Source of the DNA: DATJLY01 sp963773665 | GTDB taxonomy: Bacteria; Pseudomonadota; Alphaproteobacteria; ATCC43930; CGMCC-115725 | DNA length: 64,000 bases | NCBI GenBank assembly: GCA_963773665.1 | Contig: CAVZBZ010000004.1 | Coordinates: 62,001 to 126,000, forward strand | Direction: 5' to 3' | Part shown: positions 43,185-51,525 of the stretch, in pieces | Numbering within the stretch: position 1 is the stretch's first letter | How the letters are laid out: the number at the start of each line of letters is the position of its first letter | Notes under the pieces: generated by a model | What the model saw: the letters and a program-made list of their open reading frames with translations, nothing else | Databases searched by the model: none | What the model was told of the DNA's origin: nothing | Translations under genes and position numbers: made by a program

Positions 43185-44321
43185 CTACTTCCACACGACG
43201 GCGGTTTCGACGCGCTCCGAGCCGGTGAGGACGAGCTGCATGGTCTCGAACAGATAGGTCAGCTTGTCGGCCGGAAGGCGGCGCTCGACGAAGCCGGTGG
43301 TGAGCGAGTCCCAGCAATAGATCGCGTGGTTGAGCTTGCTCAGCGTGTCGCCCATGCGCCAATAGATCTCGCGCGACTTGCGCAGGAAGTCCAGGAACTC
43401 GCCGACGCCTTCGGGCACGCGCAGGAAATTCGCATAGAGCGATTCGTACTTGCGTGCGATGTTCTCGACCGCGCTCCAGTGCTCGCGGAAGCGCTCGACC
43501 ACGGTTCTCCGCATCATGTTGAGGTGGTCCTGGTCGCCCTTGGAGACGAAATTGCGCGGCTGCGCGCGCTCCTTGAGCCACAGCGCGAACTGCTCGCGCC
43601 GCTGCTTCCCGCGATAATATTCGTAGGTGTAGAAATTGATGCCCTTCCACGAGGCGAAGATCTGCAGCGCCTCCTCGTCGGGGAAGCGGAAGGCGCGGAT
43701 CAAGGGATCGAGCGCCTTCTTGTCCTTCGCTTCCCAGATCTTGTCGATGAGCTGGTTGACCTTGTTCGAGAGCGTCGCCTCTTCCTCGCACGCGGCGCGC
43801 ACCAGGGGCTCGAACTTGCGCCGGACATATTCGTAGATCAGCGTGCGCTCGGCGCCCGACACTTCGAAATAGTTCTCGTTGGCAGCGATGCCGTCGAGCT
43901 CGAGCGCGTCGCGCATCAGGAACCCGTCGAGGGACGGCAGCCGGTCGAGAATGTCGAGCACCTTGAGATCGTGGTCGAGGTCGGCCTCGGCCTTGGCGGT
44001 GCCGCCCAGTCCGAACAGGTCGTTCAGGATGTCGAGGAGGCGCGGATCGTTGAAATAGATGGAGCGCCCGCCCTCGTACACGTCGTCCTGGTTATAGGGC
44101 AGGTAGAGCTTGGTCGTGACGATCGGGCTGCCGGGATCGCGCCGCGATTCGAGCACGGGCTCCTTGATGAGCACGAGCCCGTGCATCTTCGGCAGGCGGA
44201 AGAAGAACGGGTCCTGTGCCTGTTCCTGCATCAGCTTGCGCGACCGCTCGCAGCAGTTGAAAACCCGCGAGGAGCCCGAATCGAGCATCGGGCGCAGATA
44301 TTGGTCGTTTGTAATCGGCAA
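43185..44321 (-). CDS. Conserved hypothetical protein, soluble, 378 residues
   Basis: I do not recognise the family. The protein is hydrophilic and mostly helical, with no signal peptide or membrane helix. Landmarks are FFFRLPKMHGLVLIKEPVLE, NDPRLLDILNDLFGLGG, KVLDILDRLPSLDGFLMRDA, FYTYEYYRGKQRREQFALWL and LPADKLTYLFETMQLVLTGS. The opening TTG (44321) has GGAGAG ahead of it; ATG at about 44288 is an alternative. The gene ends directly against the convergent cysQ stop. It lies at the border between the glycan locus and the catabolic region, so its link to either is open. Confidence 0.72.
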   Translation of the reverse strand: MPITNDQYLRPMLDSGSSRVFNCCERSRKLMQEQAQDPFFFRLPKMHGLVLIKEPVLESRRDPGSPIVTTKLYLPYNQDDVYEGGRSIYFNDPRLLDILNDLFGLGGTAKAEADLDHDLKVLDILDRLPSLDGFLMRDALELDGIAANENYFEVSGAERTLIYEYVRRKFEPLVRAACEEEATLSNKVNQLIDKIWEAKDKKALDPLIRAFRFPDEEALQIFASWKGINFYTYEYYRGKQRREQFALWLKERAQPRNFVSKGDQDHLNMMRRTVVERFREHWSAVENIARKYESLYANFLRVPEGVGEFLDFLRKSREIYWRMGDTLSKLNHAIYCWDSLTTGFVERRLPADKLTYLFETMQLVLTGSERVETAVVWK

Positions 44322-44417
44322 CCAGGCTCTCCACCAACCTGCCAGACCTTAGCTACAGCGTATTAACCAGCGGTTTACGCGGATGCGGCCGGAGCGATCA
44401 GACTTGGTAAATGATTG

Positions 44418-45632
44418 TCAGCCGGCCCTGCGTCGCTTGGGCCGCTTGGCCGCCCGTTTCGGCCGGGCGCGGGCGGGCTTGCGCGCCGCCCATAATTCCT
44501 TGCTCGCGAGGCGCGCGCCCTTGACGAGCGCTCCGAGCTTCGCCCAGACGATCGAGGCGTGCACCTCCTGGGAGCCGGCGAAGGTGGCGAAGCCGCAATC
44601 CGATCCGGCGATCACGTTCTCGCGCCCGACCGTGTTGGCGTAGCGCACGATGCGCTGCGCCACGACTTCCGGATGCTCGACCAGCACCGTCGTGTGCGAG
44701 ATGACGCCCGGCACGAGCGACTTGCCGGCCGGCAGCTTGACGCTCTCCCAGACTTTCCATTCGTGCTCGTGGCGCGGGTTGGCGGCCTCGAACGAATAGG
44801 CCCCGGCCTTGATCCGCAGCAGCGTGCGCACGAGGTCCTTCAATTCCATGTCGTGGATGCGCGGCCCCATGTTGATGCCGTAGCAGGTGTGATAGCGCAC
44901 GCGGTCCTCGGGGATGTCGCGCAGCGCATGGTTCAGCGCCTCGACGCGCAAGGCGGCCCATTTGCGCACGTCGGCGATCGAGGCCGTGGGCGTGACCACG
45001 TAATATGTCGCAAGCCTGGGGTCGTCGATCTGCAGCAGGAAGCCCGCGGCGACGATGGCGCGGTATTCGTGGCTCATCGCGTCGGCGATCGCGAAGAGAT
45101 ATTCCTCGCTCGTCTTGTAGTACGCGTTGGTGTGCCGGTCCTCGATGTTGGCGGGCGAGATCGCCGGCATGAAGGCCTCGCCATAGCGCCGCCCGGCGAG
45201 CGCCGCCTTGAACGTCTCGATGTCGCGCGCGAGGGCGGCATCGCCGCGATATGTGACGGGGCCGGTGCAGGCGAGCTGCACGGCGTTCCCCGAGCCGCCG
45301 GTGTTGGCGCGCGCCTGCGCCTCGTAATATTCCGGAAACGAGCGGTACTCGCGCGAGCCGCCCCACGGCGACTGGCGCACGCCGCGCGGCTCGAAGCCGC
45401 CGAGCCGGTCGTGGATGTAGGTGACGAAGCTCGGCTTGCCCTGCTCGCCGTCGTCGATGATGTCGAGGCCGAGCGCGATCTGTTTGGCGACGATGTCGGC
45501 GACGGCGTCTTTCGCCCGCGCCGCGACGGCGGCGGGATCGGCGTTGCGGTCGCCGAGCATCGCCACGAGATCGGCGGGGCGCGGCAGGCTTCCGGCGTGG
45601 GTGGTGAGGATGCGGTCGGTGCTGCGCTTCAT
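44418..45632 (-). CDS. Cobalamin-independent methionine synthase-like protein (MetE C-terminal family)
   Basis: A 404-residue single-domain protein of the MetE C-terminal barrel (PF01717). Start: ILTTHAGSLPRPADLVAMLG. The zinc ligands seem present: His-x-Cys in VRYHTCYGINMG, Glu in SFEAANPRHE and Cys in VIAGSDCGFATF. QIDDPRLATYY is also conserved. Stand-alone barrels of this kind serve methyl transfer other than methionine synthesis in many soil bacteria, so the substrate is uncertain. The C-terminus is unusually basic (ARPKRAAKRPKRRRAG). The gene overlaps nothing and starts 2 bp after the SDR stop, so the two share an operon. Confidence 0.87.
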   Translation of the reverse strand: MKRSTDRILTTHAGSLPRPADLVAMLGDRNADPAAVAARAKDAVADIVAKQIALGLDIIDDGEQGKPSFVTYIHDRLGGFEPRGVRQSPWGGSREYRSFPEYYEAQARANTGGSGNAVQLACTGPVTYRGDAALARDIETFKAALAGRRYGEAFMPAISPANIEDRHTNAYYKTSEEYLFAIADAMSHEYRAIVAAGFLLQIDDPRLATYYVVTPTASIADVRKWAALRVEALNHALRDIPEDRVRYHTCYGINMGPRIHDMELKDLVRTLLRIKAGAYSFEAANPRHEHEWKVWESVKLPAGKSLVPGVISHTTVLVEHPEVVAQRIVRYANTVGRENVIAGSDCGFATFAGSQEVHASIVWAKLGALVKGARLASKELWAARKPARARPKRAAKRPKRRRAG

Positions 45633-45634
45633 TG

Positions 45635-46411
45635 TCACACCACCGGCGACATGCCGCCGTCGACATTGATCGACGTGCCGGTGATGTAGCTGCCGGCGTC
45701 GGATGCGAGGAAGCAGGCGATGTTGGCGAATTCCCCGGCCTCGCCGATGCGGCCCAGCGGCACACGCTTGCCCATCTCGCGATATTCGGCCGCGACGTTG
45801 CCGCCCTTGGCGCTGATGCGCTCGAAATGCTGGTTGCTCGCGATCAATCCGACATGGAGCGCGTTGACGAGGACGTTGTAGGGCGCGCCCTCGCCCGCCA
45901 AAACCTTGGTGAGGGCAAGGCCCGCGGCGCGCGTCACGGCGGTGGGCGCCGAGCCCGGCCGCGGCGCCTTGGCGCCGATGTTGAGGACGTTGATGATGCG
46001 GCCCCAGCGCCGCTCCTTCATACCGGGCAGCGCGAGCCGCGCCAGCCGGATCGCGGCGAAGAGTTTCAGATCGATATCCTCCTGCCACACCGCATCGGTG
46101 ATCTCCTCGAACTTGCCGGTCTGCGAGGTGCCGGCATTGTTGACGAGGATGTCGATCTTGCCGAATTCGCTTGCCGCCTCGCGCCACGCGCGCGCGACCT
46201 CGGCCGCTTTTGCTACGTCGCACGGGATGGCGAGGACGCGCACCTGCGAGGATGCGCGGATCGCGCGCTCGGTCTCGGCCAGCGCCTCCTTGCCGCGCGC
46301 GAGGATCGCCACGTCGGCGCCCGATTCGGCAAAGCGCCGCGCCATCGCCGCACCCAATCCCTTGCTGCCGCCGGTGATGAGCGCCGCGCGCCCGTCGAGC
46401 CTCACATCCAT
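45635..46411 (-). CDS. Short-chain dehydrogenase/reductase family protein with altered active site
   Basis: A 258-residue SDR fold. The cofactor loop ALITGGSKGLGAAMARRFAE, the DILVNNAG strand and the C-terminal SYITGTSINVDGG are standard. At the active site the usual Ser and Tyr-x-x-x-Lys are replaced: the segment reads NIGAKAPRPGSAPTAVTRAA, with Thr-Ala-Val-Thr-Arg where Tyr and Lys should be. The fold may therefore bind cofactor without normal redox catalysis, or use other residues. It is followed by the MetE-like gene (2 bp) and preceded by the substrate-binding protein gene (11 bp) on the same strand. Confidence 0.86.
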   Translation of the reverse strand: MDVRLDGRAALITGGSKGLGAAMARRFAESGADVAILARGKEALAETERAIRASSQVRVLAIPCDVAKAAEVARAWREAASEFGKIDILVNNAGTSQTGKFEEITDAVWQEDIDLKLFAAIRLARLALPGMKERRWGRIINVLNIGAKAPRPGSAPTAVTRAAGLALTKVLAGEGAPYNVLVNALHVGLIASNQHFERISAKGGNVAAEYREMGKRVPLGRIGEAGEFANIACFLASDAGSYITGTSINVDGGMSPVV

Positions 46412-46422
46412 CGGCTGTCTCC

Positions 46423-47430
46423 TCAGTGCACGTATTTGTCGGTGAAGAGGCCGTCGAAGGATTTCAGCGCCTCGTCGGGCTTCATCAATCCGGCCTCGAT
46501 GTTGAACGTGTCGTTGGCGCGGATCGCCGCGAGCGACGGTGTCGGCGGCACCGGCGTGATCTTGCGCAGCACCTCGAACGACGCCTCCATCGCCTTCGGA
46601 TCGAGCGCGGCGAAGCGCTTCTTGAGGGCGGCAAGCGCTTCGGCGGGATGATCCTTCACGACGAACGAGGCGGCGACGATGGCGCGGCCGAGCTTCTCGC
46701 ACGCGGTCTCGCGCTTGGCGCAGAAGTCGGGCCGCGTCAGCAGCACCGAGTTCGCCAGCGGCACAAGCTCGGGCGGGTCGCCGTCGGGCGCGCTCGCGAT
46801 CAGGACGGCGGTGCCTTGCGTCAGCGGCTGCTCGGGCCAGGGCGGCGTCATGGAGAAGCCGTCGATCTGCTTCGAATCGAAGGCCGCGGGCAGGCTCGGC
46901 GGCGCCACCACGGCGATCTTCAGATCGTCGGGATCGATGCCGCCCATCTTGGCGATGAGGCGGAGATAGCCGTGATTGACGGCGTTGATCGAATCGACGC
47001 CGATCGTGTGGTTCTTCAGGATCTGCGCGCGCTTTGCCAACGGCGCCTTCGGATCGAAGCCCTCGGCATCGGCGATCGACTTGCGCATCACGATCTGCAC
47101 GAAGAGCCGGTCGTGCAGCGCCGCGAGCGCCATCAGCTTCTGCCCCTTCGCCGCCGCGCGCGTCAGCGACAGGCCCGAGGCGAGCGCGAAATCGACGCTG
47201 CCGGAGATGAGCGCGTTGATCGAGCCGAGCCCTGAGATGTCGAGATGCTTGACCTCGAGCCCCTCTTTCTCGAAGAGGCCCAAATCCTCGGCGAGATAGG
47301 GCAGCGTGAAGGAGACGCTGAGCGCCGGATAGGCGAGCGTCACCGCTTCCTTGTCGGCGGCGCGCGCCGGCCCGGCCAGCGCCGCGAGCCCCAGGAACAT
47401 TACGGTCGTAGCCACTCTGCGCCAGCGCAT
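46423..47430 (-). CDS. ABC-type substrate-binding protein (NMT1/SsuA-like)
   Basis: A 335-residue periplasmic binding protein with a signal peptide (TTVMFLGLAALAGPARA). The NMT1/THI5-like fold is shown by LPYLAEDLGLFEKEGLEVKH, GLGSINALISGSVDFALASG and IGVDSINAVNHGYLRLIAKM. It shares a body and tail (FDGLFTDKYVH) with the protein at 54874-55860 (YAGLYTDEYVK), so the two are paralogs. No permease or ATPase gene is adjacent. It heads a minus-strand run with the SDR (11 bp) and MetE-like genes. The ligand is probably a small sulfonate, aromatic or pyrimidine-like compound, but this is inference. Confidence 0.88.
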   Translation of the reverse strand: MRWRRVATTVMFLGLAALAGPARAADKEAVTLAYPALSVSFTLPYLAEDLGLFEKEGLEVKHLDISGLGSINALISGSVDFALASGLSLTRAAAKGQKLMALAALHDRLFVQIVMRKSIADAEGFDPKAPLAKRAQILKNHTIGVDSINAVNHGYLRLIAKMGGIDPDDLKIAVVAPPSLPAAFDSKQIDGFSMTPPWPEQPLTQGTAVLIASAPDGDPPELVPLANSVLLTRPDFCAKRETACEKLGRAIVAASFVVKDHPAEALAALKKRFAALDPKAMEASFEVLRKITPVPPTPSLAAIRANDTFNIEAGLMKPDEALKSFDGLFTDKYVH

Positions 47431-47516
47431 GCTGCCCCCCTTTGCTTCCAGGCCGCGGCGAGGATACCGGCGACCGGCGCGCGAGGCCAGAGAGTGGGTC
47501 GATCTTGCGCGCGCGC

Positions 47517-47626
47517 ACCCCCCACCCTGCCCTCCCCCTCAAGGGGGGGAGGGATTACTTGTATTCGCAATTAAATTTCGCGCAAAACCCCCTCCCCCAT
47601 CGAGGGGGAGGGTTGGGGTGGGGGGT
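47517..47626. repeat. GC-rich double hairpin (palindromic intergenic repeat)
   Basis: Two arms of about 35 bp, ACCCCCCACCCTGCCCTCCC onward and its near-inverse ending GGGTTGGGGTGGGGGGT, face each other over a short AT-rich loop. Each arm is itself a small hairpin (CCCTCCCCCTC-AAGG-GGGGGAGGG). The repeat touches the stop of the 263-residue gene and lies upstream of the binding-protein gene, so it may end or attenuate transcription. Similar C/G-rich elements are scattered in many alphaproteobacterial genomes. Confidence 0.8.
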
Positions 47627-48417
47627 TACGGCGGCGCGGTCGCGTTTTGCGCGTCTTGAGGGCGCGGCGGCGGGGCCGCAAATTGGGTTCGTTCCGCGAA
47701 TTTGCGTTTTGCGCGGCGCTGCTGGCGTGTCAGCGGCATGGCGGCTTCGGGCGCGGCCGCTTCCGCCTCGCGGCGGCGGGCCTGGAGGCGCTCGAGCGCG
47801 ATGGTGGCGCGGTGGAGGGCGCGCTCGATCGCGGCTTCGTAGCGCGAGAGAGCGGTCATGCGCTGCTCGGGCCAGGCCGGGGTATCGGGTTTTTGCGGCT
47901 CGCGCTCGGCCCGCGGCGGCGCGTCGCCTTGCGACGTGACCGCTTCCTCGATCTGCGCGTTCGTGAGGTTGCGCACCACGTCGTAGGCGATGGAGGCGAG
48001 GGTCGGCGGCGGCTCCCACGGTTTCCGGTCTTTGGGCGGCTCGGGCGGGTTTTCCCGCAATTCCGCCAGCACGTGCTCGCGCATCTCCTCGCGCGCGTGC
48101 TCGTGCGCGTTGCGGATCGCTTCCTCGTTGATCGCGGCGGCCTCGGTCCGCCACACCCGGCGCAGGCGCCAGTTGCCGAGCACGATGCGGTCGGCGAGCA
48201 CGTCCTCGGCCTCGCCGACCGGATCGAGCGCCTGCCGCATCGCTTCGTTGAAGCGGCGGAAATCGTCGGGGTCCTCGTCCACGAGCAGAATATGCTCGGC
48301 GGCAAGCCCGTGGCGCAGCGCATTGCGGCGCGACTGCTCCTTGCCCTCGGGCGTGCGCGGGCCGGTGCTGTTCTCGGCGTTGCGGCGGTTGGCCGCGATC
48401 TGTGCGTCCGATGTCAT
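47626..48417 (-). CDS. Conserved hypothetical protein with NRRNA/STGP motif
   Basis: A 263-residue soluble protein. The N-terminal AANRRNAENSTGPRTPEGKE and QSRRNALRHGLAAEHILLVD are the signature of a widespread uncharacterised group whose genes vary in length and copy number between strains. The rest is helical and charged, with basic Pro- and Ala-rich ends. I chose ATG 48417 because AGGAG sits 8 bp upstream; the earlier ATG (48444) has none. Nothing in the neighbourhood suggests a role. Confidence 0.78.
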   Translation of the reverse strand: MTSDAQIAANRRNAENSTGPRTPEGKEQSRRNALRHGLAAEHILLVDEDPDDFRRFNEAMRQALDPVGEAEDVLADRIVLGNWRLRRVWRTEAAAINEEAIRNAHEHAREEMREHVLAELRENPPEPPKDRKPWEPPPTLASIAYDVVRNLTNAQIEEAVTSQGDAPPRAEREPQKPDTPAWPEQRMTALSRYEAAIERALHRATIALERLQARRREAEAAAPEAAMPLTRQQRRAKRKFAERTQFAAPPPRPQDAQNATAPP

Positions 48418-48488
48418 CTGCGACTCCTGGCTTGATGTACGCATAATATAGCGTACATTACGTACATTTCAAGCGAGGATAGCGAAAA

Positions 48489-49967
48489 TTATAGACGCTT
48501 CACGCGTTCGCGGGCGAGAACGGCCAGGGCGGCGCGGTCGATCTTGTTGGTCGAGGCGAGCGGCATGCGCGCGATGAGGAAGACGAAGCGCGGATGCTGA
48601 TAGGCCGGCGCATGGGCGAGCGCGAAATCCTTGATCGCGTCGGGGCTGGGTGCGCTGCCGTCCTTCGCGACGATGAAGGCCACGGGCTTCTGGCCCTTGA
48701 TCTCGTCGTCGATCGGCACGACGCAGGCCTGCGCCACGCCGGGATGGCGCTCGAGCATGCGCTCGACATCGCCCGGATAGATGTTCTCGCCGCCCGACAC
48801 GAACATGTCGTCGGCGCGGCCGATGAAATAATGGAAGCCCTCGGCGTCGCGCCGGAACACGTCGCCGGTGACGTAATAGCCGTCATCGGTGAAGGGCGTG
48901 AGGTCCGGGCGGTTGTGATATCCGAGCATGAGCGCCGGGCATTTCATCTCGAGCACGCCCTCGTCCGCGCCGCCGGCAAGGCGGAGCGAAACTTTTCGAT
49001 GCGGATATCCCAGCGATGTCTCGGGCGTGGCGAGGCCGTTGGGATGCGGCCCGAACACGACCGGCCCGGCCTCGGTCGTGCCGTAGGCGTTGGCGATGCG
49101 GGCATTGGGCAGGAGCGCGCGGAGCTGGGCCATGAGGCTCGCGCCGACCGGCGCCGAGCCCATGCGCACCGCGGATACCGACGAGAAATCGGTCCGCGCG
49201 AGAAGATCGCGCTCGCGCAAAAACATCGCCATCATCGGCGGCACGCCGGTCAAGAAAGTCGGGCGGAAGCGGCCGATGGCGTCGAGATATGCCCGCGCCC
49301 CGAATTGCGGCAGGAGCACGACTGTCGCGTGCGCGGCCGCCGCGAGTTGCGCCAGCGCCAGCGCGTTCATGTGATAGAGCGGCGCCGCGACCAGGAAGCG
49401 CTGCTGCGACAGATCCTCGGCCTCGAGCCGGGTCGCGACCGTCCAGAGCTGCCCGCCATGCGACAGCACCACGCCCTTGGGCCGCCCGGTCGAGCCCGAA
49501 GTGTAGAGGAACAGCGCGGGCTCGTCCGCTTCGGGCGCGACGGAGGAAAAATCGCCGGCGTCGCAGAAACGGTCGAACTCGTCGCCGAACGTTATCGCGG
49601 GCAATCCCGGCGGGCAGTCGGCGCGGCGCGCGCCGTCGCAGAAGACGAGCCGCGCCGCGCAGTCGGCAAGGATGAAGGCCACGGTCTCGCGCGGGAATTT
49701 GAAATTGACCGGCACCGCGACGAGACCGGCGCGCAGGATGCCGAAAAAGGCCGCGACATATTCGGCGCGGTTCGCGGCCAAAATCGCGATCCGCTCGCCC
49801 GGCGCGAAGCCGCGTTTTTGCAGCGCGCGGGCGACGGCGTTGGCAGCCGCGTCGAGCGCGCCGAACGAGACTTCGCGCGGGCCCGCGTCGCCGCCCAGAT
49901 CGACGATCGCGATCTTGCCCGGATCGCGTCCGGGCCGGATGAGAGCGCCGGCGTTGGTCATGGCCAT
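48489..49967 (-). CDS. Acyl-CoA synthetase (AMP-forming)
   Basis: A 492-residue adenylate-forming ligase. The nucleotide loop is FLYTSGSTGRPKGVVLSHGG, A5 is NAYGTTEAGPVVFG, A7-A8 are YVTGDVFRRDAEGFHYFIGR, and the catalytic Lys is in LASTNKIDRAAL. Length and order fit fatty or aromatic acyl-CoA ligases. It may activate an acid for the decarboxylase or hydrolase pathways nearby. It is divergent from the MBOAT gene and distant from the acyl carrier protein, so a link to that protein is not supported by position. Confidence 0.9.
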   Translation of the reverse strand: MAMTNAGALIRPGRDPGKIAIVDLGGDAGPREVSFGALDAAANAVARALQKRGFAPGERIAILAANRAEYVAAFFGILRAGLVAVPVNFKFPRETVAFILADCAARLVFCDGARRADCPPGLPAITFGDEFDRFCDAGDFSSVAPEADEPALFLYTSGSTGRPKGVVLSHGGQLWTVATRLEAEDLSQQRFLVAAPLYHMNALALAQLAAAAHATVVLLPQFGARAYLDAIGRFRPTFLTGVPPMMAMFLRERDLLARTDFSSVSAVRMGSAPVGASLMAQLRALLPNARIANAYGTTEAGPVVFGPHPNGLATPETSLGYPHRKVSLRLAGGADEGVLEMKCPALMLGYHNRPDLTPFTDDGYYVTGDVFRRDAEGFHYFIGRADDMFVSGGENIYPGDVERMLERHPGVAQACVVPIDDEIKGQKPVAFIVAKDGSAPSPDAIKDFALAHAPAYQHPRFVFLIARMPLASTNKIDRAALAVLARERVKRL

Positions 49968-50093
49968 GGTGGCGGTGTTTTTACCTGCCCCATCGCGCCC
50001 GCGAAAGGGAGCATGGCCGCCTCGCGCCAGGGTGGAACGAGCGGGCGGGGACGCGCGTTAGCCGCCGCAAGCGCCGCAGCCTCGCGCCCTCCC

Positions 50094-51521
50094 ATGATCT
50101 TTACGAGCTTCGTTTTCCTGGTCTTTGCCGCGGTCTTCCTGCCGCTTTTCTTCCTCATGCGCGGGCGGGGGCAGCGGCTCGTCACCCTGGCCGCGAGCTA
50201 TTTCTTTTATGGCTGGTGGGACTGGCGCTTCATGTTCCTGCTCGCGGCCTCGACCGTGGTGGACTACACGCTGGGCCGGCTCATCGCCGCGAGCGACGCG
50301 CCGCGGCGGCGGAAGTTTCTGGTCGGAGCGAGCGTCGCCGCCAATTTGTCATATCTCGGCTTCTTCAAATATTGCGGCTTCTTCGCCACGAGCCTCGCGC
50401 GTCTCCTGGAGAATTTCGGCATGCAGGCCGACTGGGCGAGCCTGCACATCGTGCTGCCGGCCGGCATCTCGTTCTACACGTTCCAGAGCATGAGCTACAC
50501 GATCGACGTGTACCGCAGGCGCATCCCGCCCGAGCGCGATTTTTTGACCTTCGCGACCTTCATTTCGCTGTTCCCGCAGCTCGTCGCAGGCCCGATCGTG
50601 CGCGCGCGCTGGCTCCTGCCGCAGATCGCGCGGACGCAGCATTTCCGCTGGAGCAATTTCTTCCTGGGCCTCGAGCTCGCGATCACCGGATATTTCCTGA
50701 AAATGGTGATCGCCGACAATCTCTCGCCCTATGTGTCGGCGATGTTCGATCTGCCCTATGCCTACGGGTCGCTCGCGCTGCTCTTGTCGGTGGTGTTCTT
50801 CGCGTTCCAGATCTATGGCGATTTCGCCGGATATTCGCTCATCGCCATCGGGCTTGCGCGCATGATGGGCTACAAATTCCCGGCGAATTTCCGGCGGCCC
50901 TATTTCGCGGCGAGCTTCAGCGAGTTCTGGACGCGCTGGCACATCTCGCTGTCGTCGTGGCTACGGGACTATCTCTATATTCCCTTGGGCGGCAACCGGC
51001 ACGGGACCGGCCGCACCTACCGCAACCTGATGGCGACGATGCTGCTGGGCGGACTGTGGCACGGCGCCAACTGGACCTTCGTCGTCTGGGGCGGCTTGCA
51101 CGGGCTCTATCTCGTGCTGCAGCGCCTTCTCGCGGCGGCGTGGCCGGGCGCGTGGCGGGTGCCGCGCGTGCCGGAGATCGTGCGGCGCGTTCCGGCGGTT
51201 CTTCTGGTGTTCGCGCTCGTCGCGGTCGGCTGGGTGTTCTTCCGCGCCAGCGATTTCGGCACCGCGCTGACCATCCTCGCGCGCATCGCCACGGCGGGCG
51301 ACTGGAGCTTCGCGAGCCTGCCGTTCAAGTTCACGGCGGTGAAGGGGCTGATGCTGATCCTGCTCCTGGTCATGGCCGAGCTCGCCGCCGAGAGCGCGCG
51401 GGTGAGCGCCATCTACCGGCGTCAGCGCTGGGGCCGCACGGCGGTGGCGCTCGGCATGCTGTGGCTGATCCCGCTCTGCGCCGCCTTCTCGGGCGCGCAG
51501 TTCATCTATTTCCGGTTCTGA
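50094..51521 (+). CDS. MBOAT family O-acyltransferase (AlgI-like)
   Basis: A 475-residue polytopic protein with about 10 membrane helices. Family marks: PAGISFYTFQSMSYTIDVYR, FPQLVAGPIVRARWLLPQI, FWTRWHISLSSWLRDYLYIP and the catalytic His in LGGLWHGANWTFVVWGGLHG. MBOAT proteins of this type move acetyl groups across the membrane for O-acetylation of exported polysaccharides such as alginate. The start is ATG 50094; the long upstream extension of the frame is antisense to the ligase gene and not coding. The SGNH-like partner starts 4 bp after its stop. Confidence 0.93.
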   Translation: MIFTSFVFLVFAAVFLPLFFLMRGRGQRLVTLAASYFFYGWWDWRFMFLLAASTVVDYTLGRLIAASDAPRRRKFLVGASVAANLSYLGFFKYCGFFATSLARLLENFGMQADWASLHIVLPAGISFYTFQSMSYTIDVYRRRIPPERDFLTFATFISLFPQLVAGPIVRARWLLPQIARTQHFRWSNFFLGLELAITGYFLKMVIADNLSPYVSAMFDLPYAYGSLALLLSVVFFAFQIYGDFAGYSLIAIGLARMMGYKFPANFRRPYFAASFSEFWTRWHISLSSWLRDYLYIPLGGNRHGTGRTYRNLMATMLLGGLWHGANWTFVVWGGLHGLYLVLQRLLAAAWPGAWRVPRVPEIVRRVPAVLLVFALVAVGWVFFRASDFGTALTILARIATAGDWSFASLPFKFTAVKGLMLILLLVMAELAAESARVSAIYRRQRWGRTAVALGMLWLIPLCAAFSGAQFIYFRF

Positions 51522-51525
51522 GAAG

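Noticed and set aside
48594..50093. N-terminal extension of the MBOAT frame by 500 codons
   Set aside because: It is antisense to the acyl-CoA synthetase and has no membrane character. The protein starts naturally at 50094.
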